The translations under genes and the position numbers were made by a program. The notes under the pieces are model-generated. The model was not told the DNA's origin. It ran no database searches and worked only from the letters and a program-made list of their open reading frames with translations. A stretch of DNA of 48,625 nt. Source: Hyphomicrobiales bacterium. GTDB taxonomy: Bacteria > Pseudomonadota > Alphaproteobacteria > Rhizobiales > OSC116. The DNA lies in contig NVUH01000019.1 of the NCBI GenBank assembly GCA_002401855.1, positions 1 to 48,625 on the forward strand. The letters are read 5' to 3'. Positions 26,530 to 35,890 of the stretch are shown in pieces (the stretch's first letter is position 1; each line of letters starts with the position of its first letter).

Positions 26530-26980
26530 AAAAAGACAGTTGGCTGGTTGTTGATGCTCTGGAAGTTTGCATTTTTTCGTTCGGCTTCGCCTCTCTTTTT
26601 CGCCCACCTATCGGTAGGCTATAAGCACTAGCGTGCGTTCGCTCCGCTCTCTTGCCACGCCTAACGGCGACGCGCAGTCGCGCTTGCCTCTGCCTATCGG
26701 CTTCGGACTCTTTTTCCATGATAGGCAGTATAGCACCAAGCAGCATACTCAGAATTTGTTGGGGTGCACCGAAATTCAGAGTTTCGCCAAACTCCAGCTA
26801 ACTTAGCTTAATGAAATCAATTTGGGTGCCGAACTCACATCCGACCAGCGGCTGAGTGGCTTAGCTAGAGAGCGGAGCGAACGCACGCAGTGCCAAATAT
26901 AATGCAAACTTCCAGAGCTTTGGCAGGAGTGCTGCCCAGTACATGCAGCACAAAAACAGTTGGCTGGTAGCTGGTGCTTT
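26530..26980. repeat. Flanking direct repeat around copy D
   Basis: AAAAAGACAGTTGGCTGGTT with GTTGATGCT (from 26530) is matched by AAAAACAGTTGGCTGGTAGC with TGGTGCTTTG (from 26952) in the same direction outside the other end of the element. The same flank lies next to termini at copies A, B and E, so it is part of the extended terminus rather than a simple target duplication. The right copy looks like a decayed solo terminus. Confidence 0.65.
26556..26918 (-). repeat. Repeat family copy D, most complete (perfect 17-bp terminal inverted repeats)
   Basis: GCTCTGGAAGTTTGCAT (26556-26572) and its exact reverse complement (26902-26918) bound 363 bp. Head is on the right, tail on the left. Tail hairpins are GCC-TATC-GGC (26692-26701), GCGC-AGTC-GCGC (26672-26683), GCC-TAAC-GGC (26659-26668) and GCAC-TAGC-GTGC (26625-26636). 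The variable hairpin present in A, B, C and E is not formed here; instead GTGCGTTCGCTCCGCTCTC in the tail is a reverse-complement copy of the head motif at 26874-26894, so head and tail can pair with each other. It sits between hprK and the EIIA gene. Confidence 0.92.
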
Positions 26981-27099
26981 GCAAGATGTCGACAGGCATA
27001 TTATACTACGAAGGTGTGCAGTGAAGATAATTTTGATTGCTTCTAAATTAAAACAAGCTCAGTATGTAAATCCGTTCGGTAAAAATGATGGTGAGATAG

Positions 27100-27498
27100 A
27101 TGATTGGCTTGGTGTTGGTTACGCATGGCGCTTTGGCAGGTGAATTTAGGGCAGCAATGGAACATGTTGTTGGTGAGCAAGAAAATTTGATCACAGTCTC
27201 TATTGGCCCTGATGATGATATGGACGAAAGACGCGAGGAAATTGTTCAGGCGGTGAAAGCTGTGAATAATGAAAAAGGCGTGATTTTATTGACTGATATG
27301 TTTGGCGGTACGCCATCTAACTTAGCCATATCGATGATGGATATGCCGAAAGTGGAAGTGATTGCTGGGGTGAATTTGCCGATGTTGATTAAGTTGGCTG
27401 CGGTGCGCGAAACCCTTGATTTAGAAGAAGCTGCACTACAAGTACAAGAAGCTGGGCGTAAATATATATCGATTGCTAGCCAAGTGTTGGCAGGGTGA
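27100..27498 (+). CDS. PTS EIIA component, mannose (Man) type
   Basis: The 132-residue protein has the Man-family EIIA fold, with the phospho-acceptor His9 in GLVLVTHGALAGEF and the LLTDMFGGTPSNLA loop around residues 66-79. No EIIB, EIIC or EIID genes are near, so transport is unlikely. In alphaproteobacteria this protein works with HPr and HprK in a regulatory phosphorelay reporting carbon or nitrogen status. The HPr gene begins 7 bp after the stop. A GGTGAG upstream of the ATG may act as ribosome binding site. Confidence 0.92.
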   Translation: MIGLVLVTHGALAGEFRAAMEHVVGEQENLITVSIGPDDDMDERREEIVQAVKAVNNEKGVILLTDMFGGTPSNLAISMMDMPKVEVIAGVNLPMLIKLAAVRETLDLEEAALQVQEAGRKYISIASQVLAG

Positions 27499-27505
27499 TA
27501 TATTT

Positions 27506-27775
27506 ATGAGCGAGCTCGAATTACAGATTTGCAACCAGCGTGGCCTGCATGCCAGAGCTTCGGCCAAATTTGTAAAATGTGCGGCGCAATTTAAAGCTAA
27601 AATTACCGTATCCAAAGATGGCACATCGGTTGACGCGACATCGATTATGGGTTTGATGATGTTGGGCGCGTCAATTGGTTGCCGCATTGCGCTGAGCGCC
27701 GAAGGCAAAGATGCTGATGATGCGCTTAATGCCATCTCTGATCTTGTCGCCCGCCGCTTTGATGAAGAATGTTAA
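27506..27775 (+). CDS. ptsH: HPr phosphocarrier protein
   Basis: From ATG 27506 the protein has 89 residues, the normal HPr length. His15 in QRGLHARASAKF is the EI phosphorylation site, and Ser46 in DATSIMGLMMLGAS is the HprK target. Both are at exactly the classical positions. A longer frame from 27473 overlaps the EIIA gene and lacks a ribosome binding site, whereas AGGGTG precedes 27506. With EIIA and HprK it forms the regulatory PTS branch; no enzyme I gene is visible here and it should be elsewhere. Confidence 0.94.
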   Translation: MSELELQICNQRGLHARASAKFVKCAAQFKAKITVSKDGTSVDATSIMGLMMLGASIGCRIALSAEGKDADDALNAISDLVARRFDEEC

Positions 27776-27867
27776 ATTTTCGTTATAAAGAAATGCTTAT
27801 ATCCTTATTGTATTTTAAGTGTTGTTCTGTTATACAGCATCCATAATTTCTAAATTTGGAGAAAAAT

Positions 27868-29160
27868 ATGAGTTTCACAGATTATAAAGTGGCGGATATG
27901 AGTCTAGCCGATTGGGGTCGTAAGGAAATTACGATTGCTGAAACAGAAATGCCTGGCCTGATGGCCTTGCGCGATGAATTTGGCAAAGACCAACCACTTA
28001 AGGGCGCACGCATTGCAGGTTGTTTGCATATGACCATTCAAACTGCGGTGTTGATTGAAACTCTGATTGCTTTGGGGGCGGAAATTCGCTGGTCGAGCTG
28101 TAATATTTTCTCAACTCAAGACCATGCGGCGGCGGCAATGGCCGAAGCTGGCATTGCCGTTTATGCGTGGAAAGGCCTAAATGACGAAGATTTTAATTGG
28201 TGCATTGAGCAAACCATTAAAGGTCCAGACGGTTGGGCACCCAATATGATTTTGGATGATGGTGGTGATTTAACCATTATGATGCATGAAAAATTCCCTG
28301 AAACTATGGATGATGTTCGTGGCTTGTCTGAAGAAACCACAACTGGTGTGATGCGTTTGTATGAAATGGAAAAAGCTGGCACGTTAAAAGTGCCTGCTAT
28401 CAACGTCAATGACTCTGTAACAAAATCTAAATTTGACAATCTTTATGGCTGCCGTGAAAGCTTAGTTGATGGCATTAAACGTGCTACTGACGTTATGATT
28501 GCGGGTAAAACTTGTGTGGTTGCAGGTTTTGGTGATGTGGGCAAAGGTTCATCTGAAAGCTTACGCAGCCAAGGTGCGCGTGTATTGGTGACTGAAATTG
28601 ACCCGATTTGTGCGTTGCAAGCGGCGATGGAAGGTTATCAAGTTGTATCAATGGATGAAGCGGCTAAAATTGGCGATATTTTTGTGACCACAACCGGCAA
28701 TAAAGATGTGATCACCATTGACCATATGCGTGATATGAAAGACCGTGCCATCGTATGTAACATTGGCCATTTTGATAGTGAAATTCAAATTTCGGCGTTG
28801 CGTAATCTCAAATGGCATAATGTGAAACCACAAGTTGATGAAGTTGAATTTCCTGATGGCAAACGCATCATCGTATTGGCTGAAGGCCGTTTGGTGAATT
28901 TGGGTTGTGCCACTGGCCACCCTAGCTTTGTGATGTCCGCTAGTTTTACCAATCAAGTGTTGGCGCAAATGGAAATTTGGGATAATTACAAGACTTATGA
29001 GAATAAAGTTTATGTATTGCCTAAACATTTGGACGAAAAGGTGGCTAGTCTACATTTGGCTAAACTCGGCGTTGTGTTGACTAAGCTCACGCAAGATCAG
29101 GCCGATTACCTGTCTTTACCTGTAGATGGTCCGTTTAAGGCTGATCACTATCGCTACTAA
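27868..29160 (+). CDS. ahcY: Adenosylhomocysteinase (S-adenosyl-L-homocysteine hydrolase)
   Basis: The enzyme has 430 residues from ATG 27868 (GGAG 6 bp upstream; the TTG 12 bp earlier is less likely). Signatures include [54 protein letters not shown] and the NAD loop [18 protein letters not shown]-terminal KADHYRY provides the NAD-contacting Lys and Tyr. It splits SAH to adenosine and homocysteine, renewing the methyl cycle. It is of the short type: the roughly 40-residue insert before EETTTGV in many proteobacterial enzymes is absent. Position after HPr is typical for this group of alphaproteobacteria. Confidence 0.96.
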   Translation: MSFTDYKVADMSLADWGRKEITIAETEMPGLMALRDEFGKDQPLKGARIAGCLHMTIQTAVLIETLIALGAEIRWSSCNIFSTQDHAAAAMAEAGIAVYAWKGLNDEDFNWCIEQTIKGPDGWAPNMILDDGGDLTIMMHEKFPETMDDVRGLSEETTTGVMRLYEMEKAGTLKVPAINVNDSVTKSKFDNLYGCRESLVDGIKRATDVMIAGKTCVVAGFGDVGKGSSESLRSQGARVLVTEIDPICALQAAMEGYQVVSMDEAAKIGDIFVTTTGNKDVITIDHMRDMKDRAIVCNIGHFDSEIQISALRNLKWHNVKPQVDEVEFPDGKRIIVLAEGRLVNLGCATGHPSFVMSASFTNQVLAQMEIWDNYKTYENKVYVLPKHLDEKVASLHLAKLGVVLTKLTQDQADYLSLPVDGPFKADHYRY

Positions 29161-29249
29161 AATTGCTTGATATGCAAGTGACAGTAGGTTTGATGCCGTA
29201 AAATTTAGGTTAGTCACAGGATTTGCACTGAAAATTGAATGATAATATT

Positions 29250-29276
29250 AAGGGAGCTTTAGGCTCCCTTTTTTTG
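29250..29276 (+). terminator. Intrinsic terminator of ahcY
   Basis: AAGGGAGC-TTTAG-GCTCCCTT followed by seven T. The stem of 8 bp is about 90 bp past the ahcY stop. Confidence 0.92.
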
Positions 29277-29362
29277 TGGCGGCAATGGTGTTTTCTATGG
29301 GCAAATCATTTTCTTGGGTTTAGAGTGTTGAAATCACAGTGCACTGATTCGAGATTTGTATA

Positions 29363-32284
29363 ATGAGAGAATATCAAAGTTTTTTTAATTCCGAGTATAT
29401 TTTGAGCCTATTCGAGAGCCATGAAAATATGGTGTTGATGGTGATTTTCGGGTCTGTGGTTCTTATATCTATTTTATTGCTGATGTTTTTATTCTCGTCT
29501 GAGCGCAAACGCTTGGTGCAAAGCAGGCAACACGCTTATCAAGCTAAACAATTGACCATGAAATTAGCACAGGCTGAAGCGGTGATTGCCAGTGATGAGC
29601 AATTGATGATGATTTGGCCGAGCCAAGACAGCATGATGAATGGCCAAAAATTAAACGCCGATAGCTTGCGTGAATTGGGTGGTTTGCACAATGTCATCGG
29701 CTTGCCCAAAACTGTGAAGCAGATTTTAAATTTTGAGGATTGGCTGAGTGAAGAAGGTGCTGAGCAAACCCAAAAAGCGCTGGTTGAGCTTGGAGCAAGT
29801 GGCAAAAGTTTTACATTTTTTGTGAAAACTCGCGCGGTGGAACGGGTTGAAATGTCGGGTCATGTGGTGGGGCAAGAGATTATTTTTCGCATTCGAGATT
29901 TAAAAGAAGACCGGTTGTTTTTGGCGCGTGCCAATGAAAAATGGGTTGGGCTGGAGACAAAAGTCGCCCAATATGAAGCTTTGCTGAACATTTGCCCATT
30001 GCCCACATGGCTGCGTGATGAAGGGGGCAAATTGATTTGGGTGAATGATGCCTATATCAGATCGGTTGAGGCTGAGGATGCGAATAATGTGGTGCAAGAT
30101 CATATTGAATTGATTGCGCCATCTGATGTTTATAAAGCGCGGCAATATTTTATGGATGAAGCGGCGGGCAAAAAACGTAATTTTGATGAAAATGTTGAAA
30201 CTCAATTTGTGAAATTGGATGATGGCCGTATTGAGCAACAGGTTTTTGCGGTGATTAAGGGTGAACGTTGTAATTTACAGATTCAGCATCAGAAAATTGA
30301 GGGTGGCATTGTGGCCACGGCGTTTGACGCGACAAAATATGAGCGGATTAAAGATGAGTTAAAACGCTATAATAATGCGCATAAACAGACGTTGGACAAA
30401 TTAAAAACGGCCATTGCGCAATTTGGCCCCGACCAAAATTTGGAGTTTTACAATAGCTCTTATCAAGAATTATTTGGCATCGCGACTGAGTTTTTGGACA
30501 GTAAACCCAGTATGTCGATGATTTTGGAAGAAATTCGTAATCTGAAAAAAATGCCCGAACAAGCCAATTTTAAAAATTGGCGGGATAATGAGCTTGAGGC
30601 ATTTCGGCAGGTTGAATCGAGCGAAAAATGGTGGCATTTGCCGAATGGCAGTAACTTGCACATCATTGCCGACCCGCATCCATTTGGTGGGGTGACATTT
30701 CTGTATGATGATGTGACTGAGCATGTGGCGTTGGCCAGTAAATATAATGAACTTGACCAGATGCAAAGCGAAACGTTGGATAATTTGACGGATGGCGTGG
30801 CGGTGTTTAACTCTGACGGTGAATTGCAAATTTCTAACCCAGCTTTTGCGAAAATTTGGAATTTTGAAGCGGCGCAATTGGCAGGCAAACCGCATGTCAA
30901 TAAGGTGCTTGATTGGTGCGAAAAACACAGCCAAAATATTATCTTATCGAAGGATGCTCAGCTGACTGAGAATGCTGAAATTTGGAGCTGGTTAAAAACC
31001 AGTGTCACCGCGATTGTTGATGAGCGGCGAGAGGTTGAGGGGCGGATTAATTGTGCTGATGGCTGCGTGTTTAATTATGCCTCTATCCCGCTGCCCAACA
31101 GCTCGACTTTGATGACGTTTACTGATGTGACCGTGGAAGCCCAGTCATCTAATTTATTGGTAGAACGTAATGATGCTTTGGTGGCGGCAGATCAGTTGAA
31201 ATCTGACTTTATATCGCATGTTTCTTATCAATTTCGCGAGCCGTTGACTAATATTTTGGGTTTTTCAGAAATGCTTGAAGGCCAGATATTTGGCGAGTTG
31301 AACAAAAAACAATTGGAATATGTTGATTTTATTCGTTCATCGAGCTTTGGCTTGCGGGCATTGATTAATGATATATTGGATCTAGCTTCGCTTGATGCGG
31401 ATCGCATGGAATTAAAATATGAGCAAATTGACATTATTGAGCTGATCGGTAGTGCGGTTGATGCCGTAAAGTTGTCGGTGGCGCAAAAAAATATCATTTT
31501 AAACCGCATCATCATGCCGAAGATTGGTGCATTTGCTGGTGATGCTGAGCGCGTGTCACAAGTGCTATACAATCTATTGGCTAATGCCATTTATTTTAGT
31601 GATAATGAGAGCATTGTTTCAATTGGTGCGGAAAAAGAAAAGCAACATATTCGCTTGTGGGTGCGTGATGCAGGTGTCGGCATGAGTGCTGAAAAACTTA
31701 AAAATGTATTTGAAAAGTTTAACTCGGACAAGCCAACAGGTGCGGGTTTAGGGTTAGCATTGGTTAAAAAGCTGGTTGAATTTCATGGTGGTGAGGTGAA
31801 AATATCATCTGTGCTTGATAAAGGCACAATTGTAAGTTGTTATTTTCCGATTCAACAAGCTGAAATACGCAGTTTGCCGCTAAGTGTGGCACCGCAAGAG
31901 ATTGCGCCAGTTGATGAAGCTGCGCTGGGCAGTAATGTGATTAGTATGCAGCCTATTGATGCGGTTTTGCCGATTGTTTCGGCCTTTGTTAACGCACAAA
32001 ATGAGCAAAATGATGAGACGCCTAAAAAACTTTCGACTATTGAACAATTGAAATTATTGCGCAACAAAACCAAGAGTAAAGGATTGAAATTGGTTGAAAA
32101 TGTGGTGGAGACGGTTGAGGATGAGGCTGATGAAGCCGATGAAGCCGATGAGGTTGAAGCAGAGCTTGTAGATAGTGATGATGAGGCTAAGGGTATTTTT
32201 GCGAATTCGCGGTTGGCGGCGCTTTATCAACGTGGTAAAAATAAATCTGATGAAGATAAATCTGATGAAGAAAAAGATGAATGA
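29363..32284 (+). CDS. divL: DivL-like PAS-domain kinase with Tyr in place of the phospho-His
   Basis: The 973-residue protein has one N-terminal membrane segment (about 23-45), then several PAS-like regions (near 200-330, 345-440, 465-590). A kinase core follows in which the H box reads DFISHVSYQFREPLTNILGF: Tyr622 sits where His is expected, the DivL hallmark. ATP-binding boxes look intact (QVLYNLLANAIYF, VRDAGVGMSAEKL, GAGLGLALVKKLVEFHGG). An acidic repetitive tail follows (EADEADEADEVEAE and KSDEDKSDEEKDE). In Caulobacter DivL binds CckA and DivK to control the cell cycle. It is longer than Caulobacter DivL (about 770). The stop overlaps the tsaE start. Confidence 0.85.
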   Translation: MREYQSFFNSEYILSLFESHENMVLMVIFGSVVLISILLLMFLFSSERKRLVQSRQHAYQAKQLTMKLAQAEAVIASDEQLMMIWPSQDSMMNGQKLNADSLRELGGLHNVIGLPKTVKQILNFEDWLSEEGAEQTQKALVELGASGKSFTFFVKTRAVERVEMSGHVVGQEIIFRIRDLKEDRLFLARANEKWVGLETKVAQYEALLNICPLPTWLRDEGGKLIWVNDAYIRSVEAEDANNVVQDHIELIAPSDVYKARQYFMDEAAGKKRNFDENVETQFVKLDDGRIEQQVFAVIKGERCNLQIQHQKIEGGIVATAFDATKYERIKDELKRYNNAHKQTLDKLKTAIAQFGPDQNLEFYNSSYQELFGIATEFLDSKPSMSMILEEIRNLKKMPEQANFKNWRDNELEAFRQVESSEKWWHLPNGSNLHIIADPHPFGGVTFLYDDVTEHVALASKYNELDQMQSETLDNLTDGVAVFNSDGELQISNPAFAKIWNFEAAQLAGKPHVNKVLDWCEKHSQNIILSKDAQLTENAEIWSWLKTSVTAIVDERREVEGRINCADGCVFNYASIPLPNSSTLMTFTDVTVEAQSSNLLVERNDALVAADQLKSDFISHVSYQFREPLTNILGFSEMLEGQIFGELNKKQLEYVDFIRSSSFGLRALINDILDLASLDADRMELKYEQIDIIELIGSAVDAVKLSVAQKNIILNRIIMPKIGAFAGDAERVSQVLYNLLANAIYFSDNESIVSIGAEKEKQHIRLWVRDAGVGMSAEKLKNVFEKFNSDKPTGAGLGLALVKKLVEFHGGEVKISSVLDKGTIVSCYFPIQQAEIRSLPLSVAPQEIAPVDEAALGSNVISMQPIDAVLPIVSAFVNAQNEQNDETPKKLSTIEQLKLLRNKTKSKGLKLVENVVETVEDEADEADEADEVEAELVDSDDEAKGIFANSRLAALYQRGKNKSDEDKSDEEKDE

Positions 32285-32757
32285 GTTTTACCAGCCTTCG
32301 TAAACATATTGATAGTGAGGCGCAAATGGCTGCATTTGCTAGTCAATTGGCCGAGATTTCTCGAGCTGGTGATGTGTTGTTATTGGATGGTGATTTGGGG
32401 GTGGGCAAAAGCTTTTTTTCGCGCTGTTTTATCAATCATTTGGCTGAAAAACAGTTGGGCAAAAAAATTGAAGTGCCAAGCCCGACTTTTACCTTGGTGC
32501 AGACTTATGATCAGCTAATGCCTGCCATTTGGCATTTTGATTTATACCGTTTATCCAGCCCTAATGAAGCTTATGAATTGGGTTTAGATGAGGCGGTTAA
32601 AACTGCAATTTGCCTGATTGAATGGCCAAGCCGACTGGAAGGTGATTTGCCAGAAAATTGTTTGAATATATTTTTTGAACATGATGGTTTGGAAAGCCGA
32701 AATGTTAAGCTTTTACTTAACCCAGAGTGGGCTGAACGGCTGAAACACTTGTTTTAA
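32281..32757 (+). CDS. tsaE: tRNA threonylcarbamoyladenosine biosynthesis ATPase TsaE
   Basis: The 158-residue P-loop protein has LDGDLGVGKSFFSRCFI (about residues 36-52), VPSPTFTLVQTY and a C-terminal LIEWPSRLEGDLP. It supports TsaB-TsaD in making t6A in tRNAs reading ANN codons. It starts within the divL stop (ATGA) and addB follows 13 bp later. In many alphaproteobacteria an aminoglycoside-phosphotransferase-like gene and a nucleotidyltransferase lie between tsaE and addB; here both are absent. Confidence 0.93.
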   Translation: MSFTSLRKHIDSEAQMAAFASQLAEISRAGDVLLLDGDLGVGKSFFSRCFINHLAEKQLGKKIEVPSPTFTLVQTYDQLMPAIWHFDLYRLSSPNEAYELGLDEAVKTAICLIEWPSRLEGDLPENCLNIFFEHDGLESRNVKLLLNPEWAERLKHLF

Positions 32758-32770
32758 AGGGTGAGGCGAG

Positions 32771-35700
32771 ATGCAAAATATTTATAACATTCCCTCTGGA
32801 TATAGTTTTTTGCGCGAGTTGGCGCGGGCGATTTTAAACCGTGATTTGCCGAGCTTAATGCAGCATAAAAAAAGCCATTTGAGTGATGTACTGATCTTAT
32901 TGCCAACCCAACGCGCGTGCCGTGATTTACGTGAGATATTATTTGCAGAAAACGGCAAAAAGCCGCTTATTATGCCAGAAATTCGGGCTTTTGGTGCGCT
33001 TGAAGATGATTGGGTCATGATGGCTGATGAGCCTGAACATGCGGCTGAAAATTTGGAGATTGAGGCTGCAATTGCGCCGCTGGACAGAGAACTTATTTTG
33101 GCGAAATTAATCAGCGCTTTATCCAAACAAGGCGGCTTGGATGGTCGGTTAAACCTTGAAAACCCAGCCATGGCTTTACACATGGCCAAGGATTTAGCCA
33201 AATTATTTGACAGTGTGCTGATTGAAGAGGCTGACCCCAAGCAATTTGAGCAGTTGGTGGATGGTGAATTTGCCGAAAACTGGCGGTTGATTACCCAGTT
33301 TTTGGACATTGTATTTAAAACTTGGCCAGATATTTTGCAGGAAATTGGTAAGATTGACCCGATAAAACGGCGGCAGAAATTGATGGATTTGGAGCTGACG
33401 CATTTGGCCAATCAAGAGATGCTTGGCTCTGGCAGGCCGGTGATTGCGGCGGGTTCGACCGCTTCGGTGATGGCGACTAAGAAATTTCTGAACGGTATAT
33501 TGCAGCTCGAACAGAGTTGCGTGATTTTGCCTGGGCTCGATGTTTATATGGATGAGTTGAGTTGGGATGAAATATCGTTGGCGCATCCGCAAAATAACCT
33601 GAAGAATTTTTTGGAATATGCTGAAATTGACCGTGCTGACGTGGCTTTGTTGCCTAGCCTTCGCGGTGTTGAAAGTGACGTGGCAAAATTACGGCGGCAA
33701 ATTGCCAGTGAGATGGTGCGCCCAACTGCGACCTCGCATATGTGGCATAAATTACCAGAGACGTTTAGCCGTGATGCTTTGACAAAATGTTTGTCGGGGC
33801 GTGTTGAATTGATTGAGGCGGTGCATGTGCAGCAAGAGGCGGTGATTATTGCCTTGATGATGCGCAAGGCGGTTGAAGATGATAAAAAGGCGGCGTTGAT
33901 TACGCCTGACAGGCAGTTGGCGCGAAGGGTGCAAAACGAGTTGAAGCGGTGGAATATTCATGTTGATGATAGTAGTGGTGTGCCATTGAGTGACACCGCG
34001 CCTGCGGTGTTTTTGAAGCATATTATCAATGTGCAATTACAGCAGTTTAACCCTTCTTCTGTGCTGGGGTTGATTAAACACCCCTATTTTAAAACCGCAT
34101 TTTGGGGTGGCGATTTGTTGGCGCTTGCTGATGAAGAGGCGGCACGGGCGATATTGGCGCTGGAGCTGATTCTACTGCGCGGGGTGCGGCCAGCAGCGGG
34201 CATTGATGGCTTGTTGGCGACTTTGCAGGTGAAACATGACGATCGGTTTTTTAGCACTTCAGGTCAACAATATATGCATCCGCTGATTGCAAAACTTAAT
34301 GATGATGATTGGGAGTTGGCGCGGCTTTTGCTCGAGAATTTGAAATTTATATTTGAGCCGCTGAATAGTGGCAAAAAGCAGAATTTTACTGAGACTTTTA
34401 AGCAACATATAGCGGTTTTGCAATGTTTGAGCCAGATTGATGAGGCTGGTAATTCAATCATTTGGCAAAGTAATGAGGGCGAAAGCTTGGGGCTTTTGTG
34501 TGGCGATATTTTGCAAAGTGAGGCTTATTTTGAGCCGGTTAATTTGGTAGAATATGAAGCCTTATTGGCGCAATTGATGAGTGGTATGATGGTGCGCTCG
34601 AAAGATGTTTCATATGATGGGTTGGCGATATTGGGCGCGATGGAAGCGCGGTTGGCTGATCTTGATATCGCGATTTTAGGTGGTTTGAATGAAGGTGTTT
34701 GGCCGCAAATTCCGCAAGCAGATGCGTGGGTCAGCCGCCAGATGATGCAGAAAATTGGCCTGCCTGCGCCAGAGCGGCGGGTTGGCCTCTCGGCACATGA
34801 TTTTGTGGCGGCATTTTCATTTGATAAAATATATATGACGCGGGCTGAGAAATTGGGCGGTGCGCCGACCATTGCTTCGCGTTGGTTGTTGCGTTTAAAG
34901 GCTGTGCTTGCGGCGATGGATATGGACGATATTTTGCTACCGCAACTGCCTTGGGTAAAATGGGCGCAAAAGATTGATGAGCCGATGCAGATTAAACCTA
35001 GCTCTCGGCCAGAACCTCGCCCGCCCGTGGCGGCGCGGCCGAGCCGCATGAGTGTGACGGATATTGAAACTTGGATCAGAGACCCGTATGCGATTTATGC
35101 CAAACGGATATTGAAATTATCGCCGTTGGATGCGGTTGAATTGGAAATTAGTGCGGCGGAAAAAGGCTCGCTATTTCATGATATATTGCATTTATTTAGT
35201 GAGGGTTATAAAGGCGCTATTGGTGAGGATGCATTGGGGGTGCTAATTGAGATTGGGGTGCAAAAATTTGAACCGATCAAGCTGGCATGGCCGCAATTAT
35301 ATGCTTTTTGGTGGCCGCGGTTTTTGCGGGTTGCAGAATGGTTTCTTAATGAAGAAAGCAAACGCCGCAGCGATGATTTGAAGATTTATAGTGAGATAAA
35401 GGGTGAAATGCATTTTAATGCCCATTATGGCGATGATGGTATGCAGCCATTTACGCTGACCGCGCGGGCTGACCGAGTGGATATACGGCCTGAACGGGCG
35501 GATGTTATTGATTACAAAACTGGTGCGCCACCAGCGGCCAAGCAAGTGAGTGCGGGCTTTGCGCCGCAATTGTTGTTAGAGGCGGCGATATTGGCGGCGG
35601 GCGGCTTTGAGGCTTGTTATTTAGATGGTGATGTGCCGATTGCTATTACTTATATTCAGCTGACGGGGGCGTATCCTGCGGGTAAAATACAAGATTTTAA

Positions 35701-35890
35701 GCGTTTGGATGCGGGTCAACTGATTGAGGATGCGCTGGAAGGCTTGCAGCAGAGAATTGCTGATTTTGCTGATCAGAATATGGCATATAAACCGCGTGAA
35801 TTGGCTGAATTTGCGGCGCGGTTTAGGGATTATGATCATTTATCGCGGTTGAAAGAATGGTCGCTTGGTGAAGCTGGGGGTGAGGCATGA
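32771..35890 (+). CDS. addB: Double-strand break repair protein AddB
   Basis: The 1039-residue protein has the AddB layout: an inactive helicase-like N-terminal part starting with YNIPSGYSFLRELA and LILLPTQRACRDL, a middle region with LAILGAMEARLADLDIAILG and GLNEGVWPQ, and a C-terminal RecB-type nuclease with VIDYKTGAPP at about residue 911 and a preceding Asp/Glu cluster. With AddA it processes broken DNA ends for RecA loading and recognises Chi. Its last four bases ATGA contain the addA start. A GAGGCGAG precedes its ATG. Confidence 0.93.
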   Translation: MQNIYNIPSGYSFLRELARAILNRDLPSLMQHKKSHLSDVLILLPTQRACRDLREILFAENGKKPLIMPEIRAFGALEDDWVMMADEPEHAAENLEIEAAIAPLDRELILAKLISALSKQGGLDGRLNLENPAMALHMAKDLAKLFDSVLIEEADPKQFEQLVDGEFAENWRLITQFLDIVFKTWPDILQEIGKIDPIKRRQKLMDLELTHLANQEMLGSGRPVIAAGSTASVMATKKFLNGILQLEQSCVILPGLDVYMDELSWDEISLAHPQNNLKNFLEYAEIDRADVALLPSLRGVESDVAKLRRQIASEMVRPTATSHMWHKLPETFSRDALTKCLSGRVELIEAVHVQQEAVIIALMMRKAVEDDKKAALITPDRQLARRVQNELKRWNIHVDDSSGVPLSDTAPAVFLKHIINVQLQQFNPSSVLGLIKHPYFKTAFWGGDLLALADEEAARAILALELILLRGVRPAAGIDGLLATLQVKHDDRFFSTSGQQYMHPLIAKLNDDDWELARLLLENLKFIFEPLNSGKKQNFTETFKQHIAVLQCLSQIDEAGNSIIWQSNEGESLGLLCGDILQSEAYFEPVNLVEYEALLAQLMSGMMVRSKDVSYDGLAILGAMEARLADLDIAILGGLNEGVWPQIPQADAWVSRQMMQKIGLPAPERRVGLSAHDFVAAFSFDKIYMTRAEKLGGAPTIASRWLLRLKAVLAAMDMDDILLPQLPWVKWAQKIDEPMQIKPSSRPEPRPPVAARPSRMSVTDIETWIRDPYAIYAKRILKLSPLDAVELEISAAEKGSLFHDILHLFSEGYKGAIGEDALGVLIEIGVQKFEPIKLAWPQLYAFWWPRFLRVAEWFLNEESKRRSDDLKIYSEIKGEMHFNAHYGDDGMQPFTLTARADRVDIRPERADVIDYKTGAPPAAKQVSAGFAPQLLLEAAILAAGGFEACYLDGDVPIAITYIQLTGAYPAGKIQDFKRLDAGQLIEDALEGLQQRIADFADQNMAYKPRELAEFAARFRDYDHLSRLKEWSLGEAGGEA

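Noticed and set aside
26324..26746. 140-codon minus-strand frame through repeat D and antisense to hprK
   Set aside because: Half of it is antisense to a well-supported gene and the rest is the repeat. Reported as a frame observation, not as a gene.
26556..26918. Copies considered as integron attC sites or a REPIN/RAYT system
   Set aside because: No integrase, no cassette genes, and no RAYT-like transposase gene in the window. The 17-bp termini do not match attC core sites.
27776..27867. SAH riboswitch before ahcY
   Set aside because: The 92-bp leader is AT-rich and I see no conserved stem pattern of that class.
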